From: Thioalkalivibrio sulfidiphilus HL-EbGr7
Lineage (GTDB): Bacteria > Pseudomonadota > Gammaproteobacteria > Ectothiorhodospirales > Ectothiorhodospiraceae
Direction of reading: 5' to 3'
Length of the DNA: 64,000 nucleotides
NCBI RefSeq assembly: GCF_000021985.1
Contig: NC_011901.1
Coordinates: 1,674,001 to 1,738,000 of the forward strand
The stretch's first letter is position 1, and every line of letters begins with the position of its first letter. The notes below the pieces were generated by a model. It worked only from the letters and a program-made list of their open reading frames with translations, did not search any database and was not told the origin of the DNA. The translations under genes and the position numbers were made by a program. Of this stretch, positions 33,213-42,286 are shown piece after piece.

Positions 33213-34295
33213 TTAGGGCAGGTGGGGCTGTTCCAGGTAGGCGTGTGATTGCATTTCCCGTAAACGGCTCAAGGTCCGCTGGAATTCGAAGGGCAGCCAC
33301 TTGCCCTGGTAGAGCTGGTCCGCCGATGCCTCTGCAGACACGATCAGCTTGACCTTGCGGTCATAGAACTCGTCCACCAAGGCCATGAAGCGCCGGGCCT
33401 GGTTTTCCATGGACTCGTCCATGACCGGGATGTCCGAGACCAGCACGGTATGGAACATGCGCGCGATCTCCACGTAGTCCAGCTGGCTGCGCGGTCCGTC
33501 GCAGATGTCCGGGAAGCGGAACCACACCACGCCATCGGCCAGGCGCTGCACCGGGATCTGCCGGCCCGCCACCTCCAAGCTGCCGCCGATGCTGCCCGGC
33601 TCCGGGGCCAGGGCTCGGAAGGCCTCGGTGAGGCGTGTGACGGCGGCCTCGTCCAGGGGCGCATGGTAGATCTCCGCCTGCTCCAGGGAGCGCAGACGGT
33701 AGTCCACGGGGCTGTCCAGGTGAAACACCTCCAGGTGCTGCTTGATCAGCTCGATGGCGGGCAGGAACAGGTGCCGGTGCAGACCGTTCTTGTAGAGATC
33801 GTCGGGCGGGGTATTGGAGGTGGTCACCAGGGTCATGCCCTCGGCGAACATGCCCGCCAGCAGGCGGTGCAGCAGCATGGCGTCGGTGATGTCCGAGACG
33901 TAGAACTCGTCCAGGCACATCACCCGGGCCTGGGCCAGGCGTTTGGCCACGATGTCGATGGGGTCGGCTGTCTGCTTGAGGGTCTTCAGCTCACCGTGCA
34001 CCCGCTGCATGAAGCGGTGAAAATGCAGGCGCAGCTTGTTCTCGAAGGGCAGGGCGTCGAAGAAGGTATCCACCAGGTAGGTCTTGCCGCGACCCACGCC
34101 ACCCCAGAGATAGAACCCCCGGACCGGCACCCTGGCACTGCGCCGGCCCAGCAGACGATCCATCAGTCCGGCCCGGGGAGCCGGTGCCATGATCTGGTCC
34201 CGCACGCGCTGCAAACCCTGCATGGCCAGATCCTGGGCGGGATCCGGCTGGACGAGCCTGCGCTCGACATCCTGCAGGTAGCGCTGATAGGGCAT
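33213..34295 (-). CDS. zapE: Cell division ATPase ZapE (AFG1 family)
   Basis: ZapE is a cytoplasmic AAA-type ATPase that acts at the septum and modulates FtsZ (knowledge from enteric bacteria). The 360-residue protein has Walker A YLWGGVGRGKTYLVD near residues 63-77, Walker B VMCLDEFYVSDITDAMLLHRLL near 120, and sensor residues in TLVTTSNTPPDDLYKNGL. The start segment MPYQRYLQDVERRLVQPDPAQ is typical. It ends with a TAA at 33213 and lies convergent to the DUF427 relic. Assignment is firm. Confidence 0.94.
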   Translation of the reverse strand: MPYQRYLQDVERRLVQPDPAQDLAMQGLQRVRDQIMAPAPRAGLMDRLLGRRSARVPVRGFYLWGGVGRGKTYLVDTFFDALPFENKLRLHFHRFMQRVHGELKTLKQTADPIDIVAKRLAQARVMCLDEFYVSDITDAMLLHRLLAGMFAEGMTLVTTSNTPPDDLYKNGLHRHLFLPAIELIKQHLEVFHLDSPVDYRLRSLEQAEIYHAPLDEAAVTRLTEAFRALAPEPGSIGGSLEVAGRQIPVQRLADGVVWFRFPDICDGPRSQLDYVEIARMFHTVLVSDIPVMDESMENQARRFMALVDEFYDRKVKLIVSAEASADQLYQGKWLPFEFQRTLSRLREMQSHAYLEQPHLP

Positions 34296-34491
34296 CTAGA
34301 TGACCTAGAGGGCAATGATGGTGCGTCGCAGCATATCACACTCACCCGCTGACGGGATTCAGCGCAGTTTGACAGCCTATCGGATTGACCATGCTCTCCG
34401 CCCCACCTACAAGTGTGTATAGAGCCACAAGGATCATTGTCACCATGAATGCATCCGGAACGACCGCCTCTCTGTCAGGCCCTGAAAACCG

Positions 34492-35343
34492 ATGAAGCGC
34501 CTGCGCCATGCCATCGTCGGTTACGGCACCCTGGGCAAGGCCTGTGCCCGGGCCGTGCAGGAGGCCTCTGACCTGGAACTGGCAGGGGTGGTGCGGCCCG
34601 AGGGCGGGACAGGACTCCCGCTGGAGGGTCTGCCCGCCGAGACCCCTTGCGTGGACCACGTCAGCGGACTCACACGGGTGGATGCAGCCCTGGTCTGCGT
34701 GCCCAATGACCGGGTCGAGGGTGTGGCCCGGGAGCTGATCCAGCACCGGGTGCCTCTCGTGGAATGCTCCACCCTGGAAGGCAGTACCCGGGATGCGTTC
34801 CTGACCGAACTCGATCGCCAGGCCCAGCAGCACCGGGTGGCGGTTGTGGTCGGGGCCGGCTGGAGCGCCGGGGCCGTGCCCTGGATCGAACGACTGTTCA
34901 CGCTCATGATCCCGAAAGGGGAGACCCGCATCACCCATCGCCCGGGCATCCAGCTGCACCATACGGCGGCGGCCGCGGACATCCCCGGCGTGGTCGGGGC
35001 CCTGTGCACCGAACGCCATGACGACACCGGCCGCCCGCAGCGCTATCTCTACCTGCAGGTGGACAGGCACGCGGACTTCGACGCAGTGCGCGAGACGGTC
35101 CTCTCCGACCCCTTGTTCCTGGCCGAGGAGACCCTGGTCTTCCAGGTGGATGACATCGCCACCCTGGAGGAGGAGGGCCACGGCCTCGTCCTGGAGCGAC
35201 GCGCCACAACGGCCCGCGCCATTCACGACACCCTGCTGTTCGAGGCACGTCTGGACCCGGTCGCCTTCACGGCGCGCATCATGCTGGATGCCGCCCGCCA
35301 GCTTCCCGGCCTGCGTCCCGGCGCACACCGCTGGACACCATGA
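34492..35343 (+). CDS. meso-Diaminopimelate dehydrogenase-like oxidoreductase
   Basis: The 283-residue protein has a Rossmann start, RHAIVGYGTLGKACARAVQE, followed by VDAALVCVPNDRVEGVARE. Residues about 115-160 read VAVVVGAGWSAGAVPWIERLFTLMIPKGETRITHRPGIQLHHT, which resembles the STGWDPG...GPGxSxGHS region of meso-DAP dehydrogenase. The tail VAFTARIMLDAARQLPGLRPGAHRW matches the C-terminal helix and end of that family. It is shorter than the usual 320-330 residues. In the true enzyme the product is tetrahydrodipicolinate. Whether this version acts on DAP or on another amino acid is unknown. It is the first gene of a plus-strand pair with the patatin gene. Confidence 0.62.
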   Translation: MKRLRHAIVGYGTLGKACARAVQEASDLELAGVVRPEGGTGLPLEGLPAETPCVDHVSGLTRVDAALVCVPNDRVEGVARELIQHRVPLVECSTLEGSTRDAFLTELDRQAQQHRVAVVVGAGWSAGAVPWIERLFTLMIPKGETRITHRPGIQLHHTAAAADIPGVVGALCTERHDDTGRPQRYLYLQVDRHADFDAVRETVLSDPLFLAEETLVFQVDDIATLEEEGHGLVLERRATTARAIHDTLLFEARLDPVAFTARIMLDAARQLPGLRPGAHRWTP

Positions 35344-35468
35344 TTCCCATCGCAGCCACTGATCCCCTGCATGCCCACGCCGTGACGCCCGGCACTGTGC
35401 CGCACCGGCACCCGGGCGGTATGCTTGGGCAACCACACACGACTTCCGGCACCGGGATTCTGGTCTCC

Positions 35469-36362
35469 ATGAACGACAAGCACACCAAGGACATCTCCCT
35501 CTCCCTGGGCAGCGGCGGCGCCCGCGGCCTGGCCCACATCGGCGTGATCCGCTGGCTGGAGGAGAATGAGGGCTACAACATCAAGGCCATTGCAGGCTCC
35601 TCCATGGGCGCCCTGATCGGCGGCATCTACGCAGCCGGCAAACTGGACATCTACGAGGAATGGGTCACCGCGCTCAGCAAGCGTGACGTGTTCATGCTGC
35701 TGGACTTTGCCTACAGCTGGTCTGGGCTGTTCAGCGGCGACCGCATCATGAACAAGCTGCGCGACATGCTGGGCGAAGTGGACATCGAGGACCTGTCCAT
35801 CGAGTTCACCGCCGTGGCCACGGACCTGGGCAACCGCCGAGAGGTGTGGCTCAACACCGGCTCCCTCTACGACGCCATCCGCGCCTCGATCGCCATCCCA
35901 ACTGTATTCACCCCGGTGCACCTGGACGGACGCGTCCTGGTGGACGGCGGCGTGGTCAACCCGGTACCCGTGGCGCCCACCCTGAGCACGATCACCGACA
36001 TCAACATCGCCGTGAGCCTGAGCGGCCGGGAAGAGGAAGGGCTGTTTGGAGACGGCGCCGAGATCCAGGCCTCGGACGCACCGAAGACCGCTGTCCAGAA
36101 GGCCATCGCCGACTTCATCGAGGGCATCCAGTCCCGGCTTGGCGTGAAGGAGAAGGAGCCCAGCGTGGGCATGTTCGACGTGCTGTCCGATTCCATCGAG
36201 ATCATGGAGAACAGCATCGCCCGTTTCCGCCTTGCCGCCTACAACCCCGAGCACCTGATCGAGATCCCGGTCAACGCCTGCGGTGTGTTCGATTTCCACC
36301 GGGCGAAAGAGATGATCGAACTGGGCTACGAGCGGGCAGAGCGGGTGCTGGGGAAAATCTGA
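35469..36362 (+). CDS. Patatin-like phospholipase
   Basis: From the ATG at 35469 the protein is 297 residues and cytoplasmic (no signal peptide). It has the patatin glycine-rich loop SLGSGGARGLAHIGVI near residue 12, the nucleophile elbow AGSSMGALIGG (catalytic serine), and the catalytic aspartate in VLVDGGVVNPVPVA near 157-170. The family hydrolyses lipid acyl esters. No ribosome-binding site is obvious near the start, so a start further upstream (for instance near 35421) is possible. The gene is 126 bases downstream of the DAP-dehydrogenase-like gene. Substrate unknown. Confidence 0.88.
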   Translation: MNDKHTKDISLSLGSGGARGLAHIGVIRWLEENEGYNIKAIAGSSMGALIGGIYAAGKLDIYEEWVTALSKRDVFMLLDFAYSWSGLFSGDRIMNKLRDMLGEVDIEDLSIEFTAVATDLGNRREVWLNTGSLYDAIRASIAIPTVFTPVHLDGRVLVDGGVVNPVPVAPTLSTITDINIAVSLSGREEEGLFGDGAEIQASDAPKTAVQKAIADFIEGIQSRLGVKEKEPSVGMFDVLSDSIEIMENSIARFRLAAYNPEHLIEIPVNACGVFDFHRAKEMIELGYERAERVLGKI

Positions 36363-36390
36363 TCAATGGACTGCTGTAACTGACAACCTG

Positions 36391-36468
36391 TTCTCTCGCG
36401 GAGGCGCGGAGACGCAGAGGAAAACTTCGTAACGCTTATCCCTGCGCCCCTGCGCCTTTGCGAGAGAA
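36391..36468. repeat. Inverted repeat, GCAAAGACGCAGAG family
   Basis: TTCTCTCGCGGAGGCGCGGA at 36391 is matched by TGCGCCTTTGCGAGAGAA ending at 36468, with several mismatches. It lies between convergent genes (patatin and TrpB2) and belongs to the word family at 2697-2783. Confidence 0.65.
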
Positions 36469-36479
36469 TCAATCCTGCC

Positions 36480-37841
36480 TTACGCCACCGAAGGCAGCCC
36501 AGCCAGTGCCATGGCGATCTCGGACTCGTCGTATTCCTGATCCACCAGCTTGCCGTCCAGGTAATCGCGATAGGCCTGCATGTCGAAGTGACCATGGCCG
36601 CACAGGTTGAACAGGATCGCGCGGCTCACTCCTTCCTCCTTGCAGCGCAGGGCCTCGTCGATGGCCGCCTTCACGCCGTGGTTGGCCTCGGGCGCCGGGA
36701 TGATGCCTTCCGCCTTGGCGAACAGGATGCCCGCCTCGAAGCACTCGGTCTGCTGATAGGCGCGGGGCCGTACCAGTCCGAGATCTGTGATGTGTGACAC
36801 CAGGGGCGCCATGCCGTGATAGCGCAGGCCACCGGCGTGGAAACCGGGCGGCACATAGGTGGAGCCCAGGGTGTGCATCTTCACCAGCGGGGTGAGATGC
36901 GCGGTGTCGCCGAAGTCGTAGGCGTACTTGCCCCGGGTCAGGGTCGGGCAGGCGGAGGGCTCCACCGCCACCAGGTCGATCTTGCGGCCGCCGCGCAGCT
37001 GCTCGCCCAGGAAGGGGAAGGTGATGCCACCGAAGTTGCTGCCGCCGCCGGTGGGGGCGATGACGATGTCCGGGTAGTCACCGGCCAGGTCGAACTGCTT
37101 CATGGCCTCCAGACCGATCACCGTCTGGTGCAGCAGCACGTGGTTGAGCACGCTGCCCAGGGCGTACTTGGTGTCGTCCCGCTGCACCGCGCGCTCCACC
37201 GCCTCGCTGATGGCGATACCCAGGCTGCCGGTGCTGTCCGGGTGTTCCCTGAGCACGGCCCGGCCCGCCTCGGTCATGTCCGAGGGACTGGCGATGCACT
37301 TGGCGCCGAAGGTCTCCATGAAGGAACGCCGGTAGGGCTTTTGCTGGAAGCTCACCTTGACCATGAAGACCTCGATCTCCAGGCCGAACAGGGAACCCGC
37401 CAGTGCCAGGGACGAGCCCCACTGACCGGCACCGGTCTCGGTGGTGATGCGTTTGACGCCTTCCTGCTTGTTGTAGAAGGCCTGGGCGATGGCGGTGTTG
37501 GGCTTGTGGGAACCGGCAGGACTGACGCCTTCGTACTTGTAATAGATGCGCGCCGGGGTATCGAGCATCTTCTCCAGACGACGGGCGCGGAACAGGGGCG
37601 AGGGCCGCCACTGACGATAGACCTCGCGTACCGGCTCCGGGATCTCGATCTCCCGCTCCTGGCTGACCTCCTGCTGGATCACGGCCATGGGGAAGAGCGG
37701 CGCCAGGTCGTCGGGACCCACCGGCTGGTGTGTGGCGGGATGCAGCACGGGCGGCGGCGGGGAAGGCAGGTCCGCCATGATGTTGTACCAGTGCCTGGGA
37801 ATGTCCTTCTCGTCGAGGACGTATTTGACGGTATCGCTCAT
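36480..37841 (-). CDS. TrpB2-type tryptophan synthase beta chain-like protein
   Basis: This 453-residue PLP enzyme belongs to the TrpB2 branch. It is longer than classical TrpB (about 400) and does not need TrpA. The PLP lysine motif is [19 protein letters not shown] near residue 100. [16 protein letters not shown] (substrate-contact region) follows, then [11 protein letters not shown] as phosphate cup, and the end [21 protein letters not shown] is typical. The ATG at 37841 has a GGAGGAG site 8 to 9 bases upstream, favouring it over an upstream start. It may make tryptophan from indole and serine, or use another acceptor. It is not near other trp genes. Confidence 0.9.
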   Translation of the reverse strand: MSDTVKYVLDEKDIPRHWYNIMADLPSPPPPVLHPATHQPVGPDDLAPLFPMAVIQQEVSQEREIEIPEPVREVYRQWRPSPLFRARRLEKMLDTPARIYYKYEGVSPAGSHKPNTAIAQAFYNKQEGVKRITTETGAGQWGSSLALAGSLFGLEIEVFMVKVSFQQKPYRRSFMETFGAKCIASPSDMTEAGRAVLREHPDSTGSLGIAISEAVERAVQRDDTKYALGSVLNHVLLHQTVIGLEAMKQFDLAGDYPDIVIAPTGGGSNFGGITFPFLGEQLRGGRKIDLVAVEPSACPTLTRGKYAYDFGDTAHLTPLVKMHTLGSTYVPPGFHAGGLRYHGMAPLVSHITDLGLVRPRAYQQTECFEAGILFAKAEGIIPAPEANHGVKAAIDEALRCKEEGVSRAILFNLCGHGHFDMQAYRDYLDGKLVDQEYDESEIAMALAGLPSVA

Positions 37842-37878
37842 GGGGCTCACTCCTCCTCGTTGGGACTTATTACACACC

Positions 37879-38667
37879 TCACTGCAGATATCGGTTGGTA
37901 ATCTCCGCCACTGTACCGTCGGCGATCAGGGCATCCAGTGCGTCCTGGAGTTGGGCGATGAGCGCCGGGTCGGTGTCCTTGTGGCACGCATAGCCCATAT
38001 ACCCCTCACGCAGCACCAGCGCCGGTTCATAGAGTGCGGGGTCGATACCCTCCTGGACCATCACCCAGTTGGCCACCCGCTCATTGTAGGCGGCGGCATC
38101 GAAGCGTTCGCCCCGCAACATGCGAATCAGGATACGCGCGGAATCGGTGCGCACATAGGTGCCGCTGAAGCCTTCCTCCTGGAGCAACTGATCGCCGATG
38201 TCCTCTCGCACCACGCCGATGCGGTAGGGGGCCAGGGCGGCCACGTCAGCGACCTCCAGTCCGCGATCCCTCGGGGCAATGATGCTGATGCTGGCATCCA
38301 TGATCGGCTCTACAAAAGTGAACAGCTCCCGGCGTGCATCGGTGACCGTGGTGGAGAACAGGCAGGTGCCCGGCTGATCCAGAGCCATGCGATAGCCCCG
38401 GGCCCAAGGCAGGAGCTGGATGTCCGCGACTGTCCTGTTGACGCCCAGGCGTTCCCATATCTTGACCAGGATATCCACCGCCACACCGGTGACCTGGCCA
38501 TCCTGTGCATAGTTATAGGGGGCATACTCCTCGGTAATCCATACCAACTCGTCCAGGCTGCGGGGAGGGGTCTGGGACTGGGCCCCGGCGAGGCCCGAGG
38601 AGAACAGCAGACAGAAAGCGACCCATGTGTTGATCAGACGCGTAACGATTCGCTTGCGGGAGGGCAT
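37879..38667 (-). CDS. Periplasmic solute-binding protein, SBP_bac_3 type
   Basis: The 262-residue secreted protein has a signal segment ([23 protein letters not shown]) and the bacterial family-3 binding fold: [36 protein letters not shown] near residues 40-77, then [21 protein letters not shown] and [15 protein letters not shown], with [17 protein letters not shown] as the end. Such proteins bind amino acids or similar small molecules, sometimes as sensors. No transporter genes are adjacent. The neighbour downstream is TrpB2 and upstream is the PP2C phosphatase, so it may act as a signalling input to that operon. That link is speculative. Confidence 0.85.
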   Translation of the reverse strand: MPSRKRIVTRLINTWVAFCLLFSSGLAGAQSQTPPRSLDELVWITEEYAPYNYAQDGQVTGVAVDILVKIWERLGVNRTVADIQLLPWARGYRMALDQPGTCLFSTTVTDARRELFTFVEPIMDASISIIAPRDRGLEVADVAALAPYRIGVVREDIGDQLLQEEGFSGTYVRTDSARILIRMLRGERFDAAAYNERVANWVMVQEGIDPALYEPALVLREGYMGYACHKDTDPALIAQLQDALDALIADGTVAEITNRYLQ

Positions 38668-38700
38668 GAACGGATTCCCCTTGTGCTCAGACGTGGAGGA

Positions 38701-40266
38701 TTATTTCTGCTTCAGGATGACCAGGGTGAGGTCATCGTAGAGCGTCTGGTTTCCGATGTGACGTTTCACGTCGTTGATGATGGCGTCCTTGATGAATTCC
38801 GCTGACTCGGCACGATGGCTGGCGATCATCTCCATCAGTCGATCCTGTCCATAGAGGCGATGCTGCTCGTCGGCCGCCTCGGTGATGCCATCGGTGTAGA
38901 GCACCACCACATCCCCCTGGTGCAGATCCAGATTGATCTCACCCACGAAATGGGCCATCTCCTCCACCAGGCCGATGGGGAAGCCGAGTTCGTCGGTGTC
39001 CACCACCTCCATGTGTCCGTCATGGCGGGCGATAATGACCGTTTCATGCTGGCCGCTGATACGCAGGTGGCCCGCCACCGCAGGTAGTTCGGCAGCAGTT
39101 GCCATGGTGTAATCCAGCAGGGCAAGGGTCAGGTTCTTGCCGCAGCCCATGCGCTGCACGTTGTTGTAGATGGTGGTGTTGAGTACGTCCATGACGCGCA
39201 CCATGTCCTTCTCACGGCTGGTGAGCAGGGTGCGCACGGCGCTCTGGGTCATGAGCATCACCACGCCACTCTCGAGTCCGTGACCGGTCACGTCACCGAT
39301 ACCGATGCGCACGCCGTCCTCGTGACTGAGGATGTCGTAGTAATCGCCGCCCACCTCCTGAGCCGCCTCCATGTGGGTGGCGATGTCCAGGCCCTCGATG
39401 GCATCCAGCTCCGCCCGTGAGGGCAGCAGGATCTGCTGGATGCGACGGGAGACGTCCAACTCGGCACCCAGGCGCATGTTCTCGTCCCGGGCCCGGTCAC
39501 GCTGTTCCAGACCCTGCTGAAAGGCCTGCATGAGATTGTCCAGGCCGGTCACGATCTGGCCCAGTTCGTCCTTCTCGTGGCGCGGGAAGCTCGGCCGGGG
39601 CCAATGTCCGGGACGGGTAGGATCTATGCGCGTGATGGCGGTATGCAGACCGATCAGGGGGCGGGTGATCATGAAAAAGAAGATCAGTACCACCAGGGCG
39701 GAGATGATCACCGCCTTGGCCAGACCCACCACAAAGATCACCAGACCCCGCTCCACGAAGCGGGCGCCGATCTCGCCGGGGGCGAGCGTCACTTCCAGGG
39801 CGCCCACGCTGGAGGCCGACGCCCCGCCAACGCTGTGACTCAGATTAACGGAGTAACGCGTGATGTCACCGAACAGGCGCTGCACCAGCGCACCCGGTTC
39901 AGCCAGGTCGTGACGCTGACGCTCTGCGATGACGCCTCCGAAATTATCCCGCAGTACCACCTGTTCCATTTCCCGGTGGGCAAACAGACCGTCCACCACC
40001 TGACCCGCCAGTTCATCGTTGAACTGGAAAGCGGCCTCGGCGGCGGAGCCGCTGACCAGTTCCAGACTGCGATGGGTGTGTTCCTGGATCTCGGCGCGCA
40101 TGGACTTCCAGTCGGCGCCCAGTTCCACCATGCCGGCCAGCAGACCCAGCACCGCCACGATGAGCAAGGTCACCGCAGCCTGGCGGAAGGTCAGACTGGC
40201 TGTGAAGGGGATGCCTCGCGTGGCATCAGTGCTCGCGCCGTCCGTCTGCCTCACGCGGGTATCCAT
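38701..40266 (-). CDS. Membrane PP2C-type (SpoIIE/RsbU) serine phosphatase with HAMP
   Basis: The 521-residue protein has a transmembrane helix near residue 30-50, a periplasmic domain to about 175, a second helix (FVVGLAKAVIISALVVLIFFFMI), a HAMP-type linker, and a coiled coil near 245-270 (LEQRDRARDENMRLGAELDVSRRI). The catalytic PP2C domain at the C-terminus carries EVGGDYYDIL, IGIGDVTGHGLESGVVMLM and VVLYTDGITEAAD, the metal-aspartate motifs of RsbU/SpoIIE phosphatases. The usual role is dephosphorylating an STAS anti-anti-sigma protein. Such a protein is encoded 22 bases upstream on the same strand. The operon is therefore a partner-switch module. Confidence 0.9.
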   Translation of the reverse strand: MDTRVRQTDGASTDATRGIPFTASLTFRQAAVTLLIVAVLGLLAGMVELGADWKSMRAEIQEHTHRSLELVSGSAAEAAFQFNDELAGQVVDGLFAHREMEQVVLRDNFGGVIAERQRHDLAEPGALVQRLFGDITRYSVNLSHSVGGASASSVGALEVTLAPGEIGARFVERGLVIFVVGLAKAVIISALVVLIFFFMITRPLIGLHTAITRIDPTRPGHWPRPSFPRHEKDELGQIVTGLDNLMQAFQQGLEQRDRARDENMRLGAELDVSRRIQQILLPSRAELDAIEGLDIATHMEAAQEVGGDYYDILSHEDGVRIGIGDVTGHGLESGVVMLMTQSAVRTLLTSREKDMVRVMDVLNTTIYNNVQRMGCGKNLTLALLDYTMATAAELPAVAGHLRISGQHETVIIARHDGHMEVVDTDELGFPIGLVEEMAHFVGEINLDLHQGDVVVLYTDGITEAADEQHRLYGQDRLMEMIASHRAESAEFIKDAIINDVKRHIGNQTLYDDLTLVILKQK

Positions 40267-40288
40267 GGGATCGATGATATGCGCGGCG

Positions 40289-40648
40289 TCAATCGAAATT
40301 CAGCTCAAGGGCGGGCATCAGTCGCTTCAGGTTGTTGAGCGACTTGCCCTGCCAGGCGATGGCATTGGAACCCTGAATGGCCAGACGGCAATCGTTGCGA
40401 TTACGGGCAGTGATGACAAATTTTGACAGGGTGGCAATCCCGGAACTGTTGAGGAACTCCAGAGCGCTCAGATCGATGATCAGTGCCTCGCGGCCATCCA
40501 GGGCATTCTCCAGCAACTCGGAGATGGGGGCGTACTCCGACAGACCGCCCAGGCGCAGGGCGCCGCTCATGCGCACGGTGTTGCTGGTATCGTCCAGCTC
40601 GATCTTGTAACCCTCACCGGAAAAACAATGCATCAGGTCTTGCTCCAT
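40289..40648 (-). CDS. STAS-like anti-sigma antagonist (slr1659-type)
   Basis: The 119-residue protein has the STAS-like core ALIIDLSALEFLNSSGIATLSKFVI near residues 56-80. A serine pair in NSSG occupies the usual phosphorylation site, followed by a helix-strand pattern ending LKRLMPALELNF. It should be controlled by phosphorylation and by the PP2C phosphatase encoded next. Its start overlaps the stop of the HATPase-like gene by one base (TGATG), so the two are made together. Similar small proteins occur beside HATPase-fold partners as the Synechocystis slr1658/slr1659 pair. Confidence 0.72.
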   Translation of the reverse strand: MEQDLMHCFSGEGYKIELDDTSNTVRMSGALRLGGLSEYAPISELLENALDGREALIIDLSALEFLNSSGIATLSKFVITARNRNDCRLAIQGSNAIAWQGKSLNNLKRLMPALELNFD

Positions 40649-41220
40649 CAGATTTTTATGGTCACCTGGGTGGTGACGCGAAAGCCATGGGATACCAGGG
40701 GCTCGAATCTCCAGGCAAGCTCAGCCCCGTAGTCGTTGATCATGGTCAGGTAGCCGAGTCCCGCGCTGCCCTCCGAGACTGCGCCTTCCTCCAACTGCTG
40801 GATGTAGAGTTCGTTGGGATCCGAGTCGCGCAAGCGCTCCACGAAGGCACGAAAGCTGTCCGCAGCCTCGCTGCCCGTGGCATTACCCTGCTGGAACACG
40901 ATCTCCTCCGGGAACAGACACAACCGCATGGTGATGGGTTCCGGGAGCGATTCATCGTGGAACTTCATGGCATTTTCCAGAAGCTCATTGGCGATGAAGC
41001 TGACCGCCCCGCGGATCTCGCTCTGGCGGGCCCGGGTGGACGGGTCCGTCTCGTCCAGGGGAAAGAAGGTGGTGACGTAATCGCCCAGAAAATCGGCGGA
41101 CAGGCCGTTGTTGCGCCAGCGCTGCTTGAGCGGAAGGGAACCGGGCCAGAACGACAGGTCGAGGGATTCCGTGTTACGGTCGTGCCGGATTTCCCTGATC
41201 TGCCCGTGATCCTGAGTCAT
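40648..41220 (-). CDS. HATPase-fold regulator (slr1658-type switch protein)
   Basis: The 190-residue protein (ATG at 41220 after GGGAGG) has a GHKL-like core. The N-box-like segment FIANELLENAMKFHD lies near residues 80-95, and a late GLGYLTMINDYGAELAW resembles the ATP-lid/G-box region. It lacks a histidine-kinase dimerisation domain. By analogy with RsbW/RsbT and slr1658, it may bind or phosphorylate the STAS protein encoded right after it. Its first 47 bases overlap the end of the diguanylate cyclase gene, so translation is coupled to that upstream gene. I infer the switch role from position and family resemblance. Confidence 0.72.
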   Translation of the reverse strand: MTQDHGQIREIRHDRNTESLDLSFWPGSLPLKQRWRNNGLSADFLGDYVTTFFPLDETDPSTRARQSEIRGAVSFIANELLENAMKFHDESLPEPITMRLCLFPEEIVFQQGNATGSEAADSFRAFVERLRDSDPNELYIQQLEEGAVSEGSAGLGYLTMINDYGAELAWRFEPLVSHGFRVTTQVTIKI

Positions 41221-42091
41221 TGATGTCCTCCCGTGAGTTGTTGTTGTGATCGGCAGCATGGACGATCCGGTCGCGCCCCTGCTGCTTGGCCAGGTAGAGA
41301 CGGCGGTCCACTTCCGCCAGCAGGGTGCTGCGGTCGTCGTGGTCGGGGACCAGCGCGGCGAGGCCGATGCTGAGGGTCAGGCGGCCCTGGGGGGTGTCCT
41401 CATGGCCAAGGTCAAGATTCCGCAACGCATCCTGAATACCCTGGGCCACCCGCAGGGCACCGATTTCATCCGTGTTCGGGAGCAACACCACGAATTCCTC
41501 ACCACCATAACGCGCCACGAGATCGCCTTCACGGTGAAGCAGGTCCTGAAACAGCTCGGCCAGCCGGCAGAGACACTCATCCCCGGCCTGGTGGCCATAG
41601 CGGTCGTTGTAGGGTTTGAAGTGGTCAACGTCACACATGAGCATCGCCAGGGGCTGACCCTGGCGTCGTGCCCGCGACCACTCGCGTTCCATGGCCTCGT
41701 CCAGCATGCGGCGGTTGGCCAGGCCGGTGAGCGGGTCCTGGCGGGCGGAGGTCTCGGATTCGATGTAGCGCTGCAGCCAGTGCAGGTCGATCTGATCGGC
41801 ATGCTCGGTGATGGTCTGCAGCACCACCTCCAGATCCCGGCTCTTCTGGGTAATGGTCGCCACCAGGTCGCGCAGCTGCCTCTCAATGGTCCGGCGTTCG
41901 CGCACCTCGTTCTGCAACTGGCGGTTGGCCGTCTCCAGCTGTTCCTCGATGGCGTCGCCATGCTCCACGGCGGTGGTCAGGGCGATCTCCAGGTCGTCGC
42001 GCTCCTGGCGCAGGCGGCTGACCATCTCATTGAGTTCGGTCAGGGTCTGCTCGATATCGAGGACCTGGATGTAGGGGGTACTGCCGGACAT
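41174..42091 (-). CDS. Diguanylate cyclase (GGDEF domain) with coiled coil
   Basis: The 305-residue protein has no membrane segment. Residues about 10-110 form a long coiled coil (TLTELNEMVSRLRQERDDL, then VRERRTIERQLRDLVATITQ). The GGDEF domain follows, with DPLTGLANRRMLDEAM, MLMCDVDHFKPYNDRYGHQAGDECL and active site ARYGGEEFVVLLPNT. Five residues before GGEEF lies an RxxD inhibitory site (REGD), so product feedback is likely. It should make cyclic di-GMP. It is the first gene of a four-gene minus-strand operon whose other members form a phosphatase/STAS partner switch. That suggests stress or attachment control. Confidence 0.9.
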   Translation of the reverse strand: MSGSTPYIQVLDIEQTLTELNEMVSRLRQERDDLEIALTTAVEHGDAIEEQLETANRQLQNEVRERRTIERQLRDLVATITQKSRDLEVVLQTITEHADQIDLHWLQRYIESETSARQDPLTGLANRRMLDEAMEREWSRARRQGQPLAMLMCDVDHFKPYNDRYGHQAGDECLCRLAELFQDLLHREGDLVARYGGEEFVVLLPNTDEIGALRVAQGIQDALRNLDLGHEDTPQGRLTLSIGLAALVPDHDDRSTLLAEVDRRLYLAKQQGRDRIVHAADHNNNSREDINDSGSRADQGNPARP

Positions 42092-42286
42092 GGGACCGCC
42101 GGGGAACTAACTGAAACCCAGCAGGCGCTCAGCTCCCTGAGGCCAGCGGGTCCGGTGGGGAATAGGTCGGGATCCTTGGGTCATATAAAGGATTGTCCAC
42201 GAGCCACACCCCGCACGCAAGCCGCGGGGGACGCTTGCCCGTCAAAAATCGGTCATACATTGACCATCGTCAGGGTCAAACCAGCC

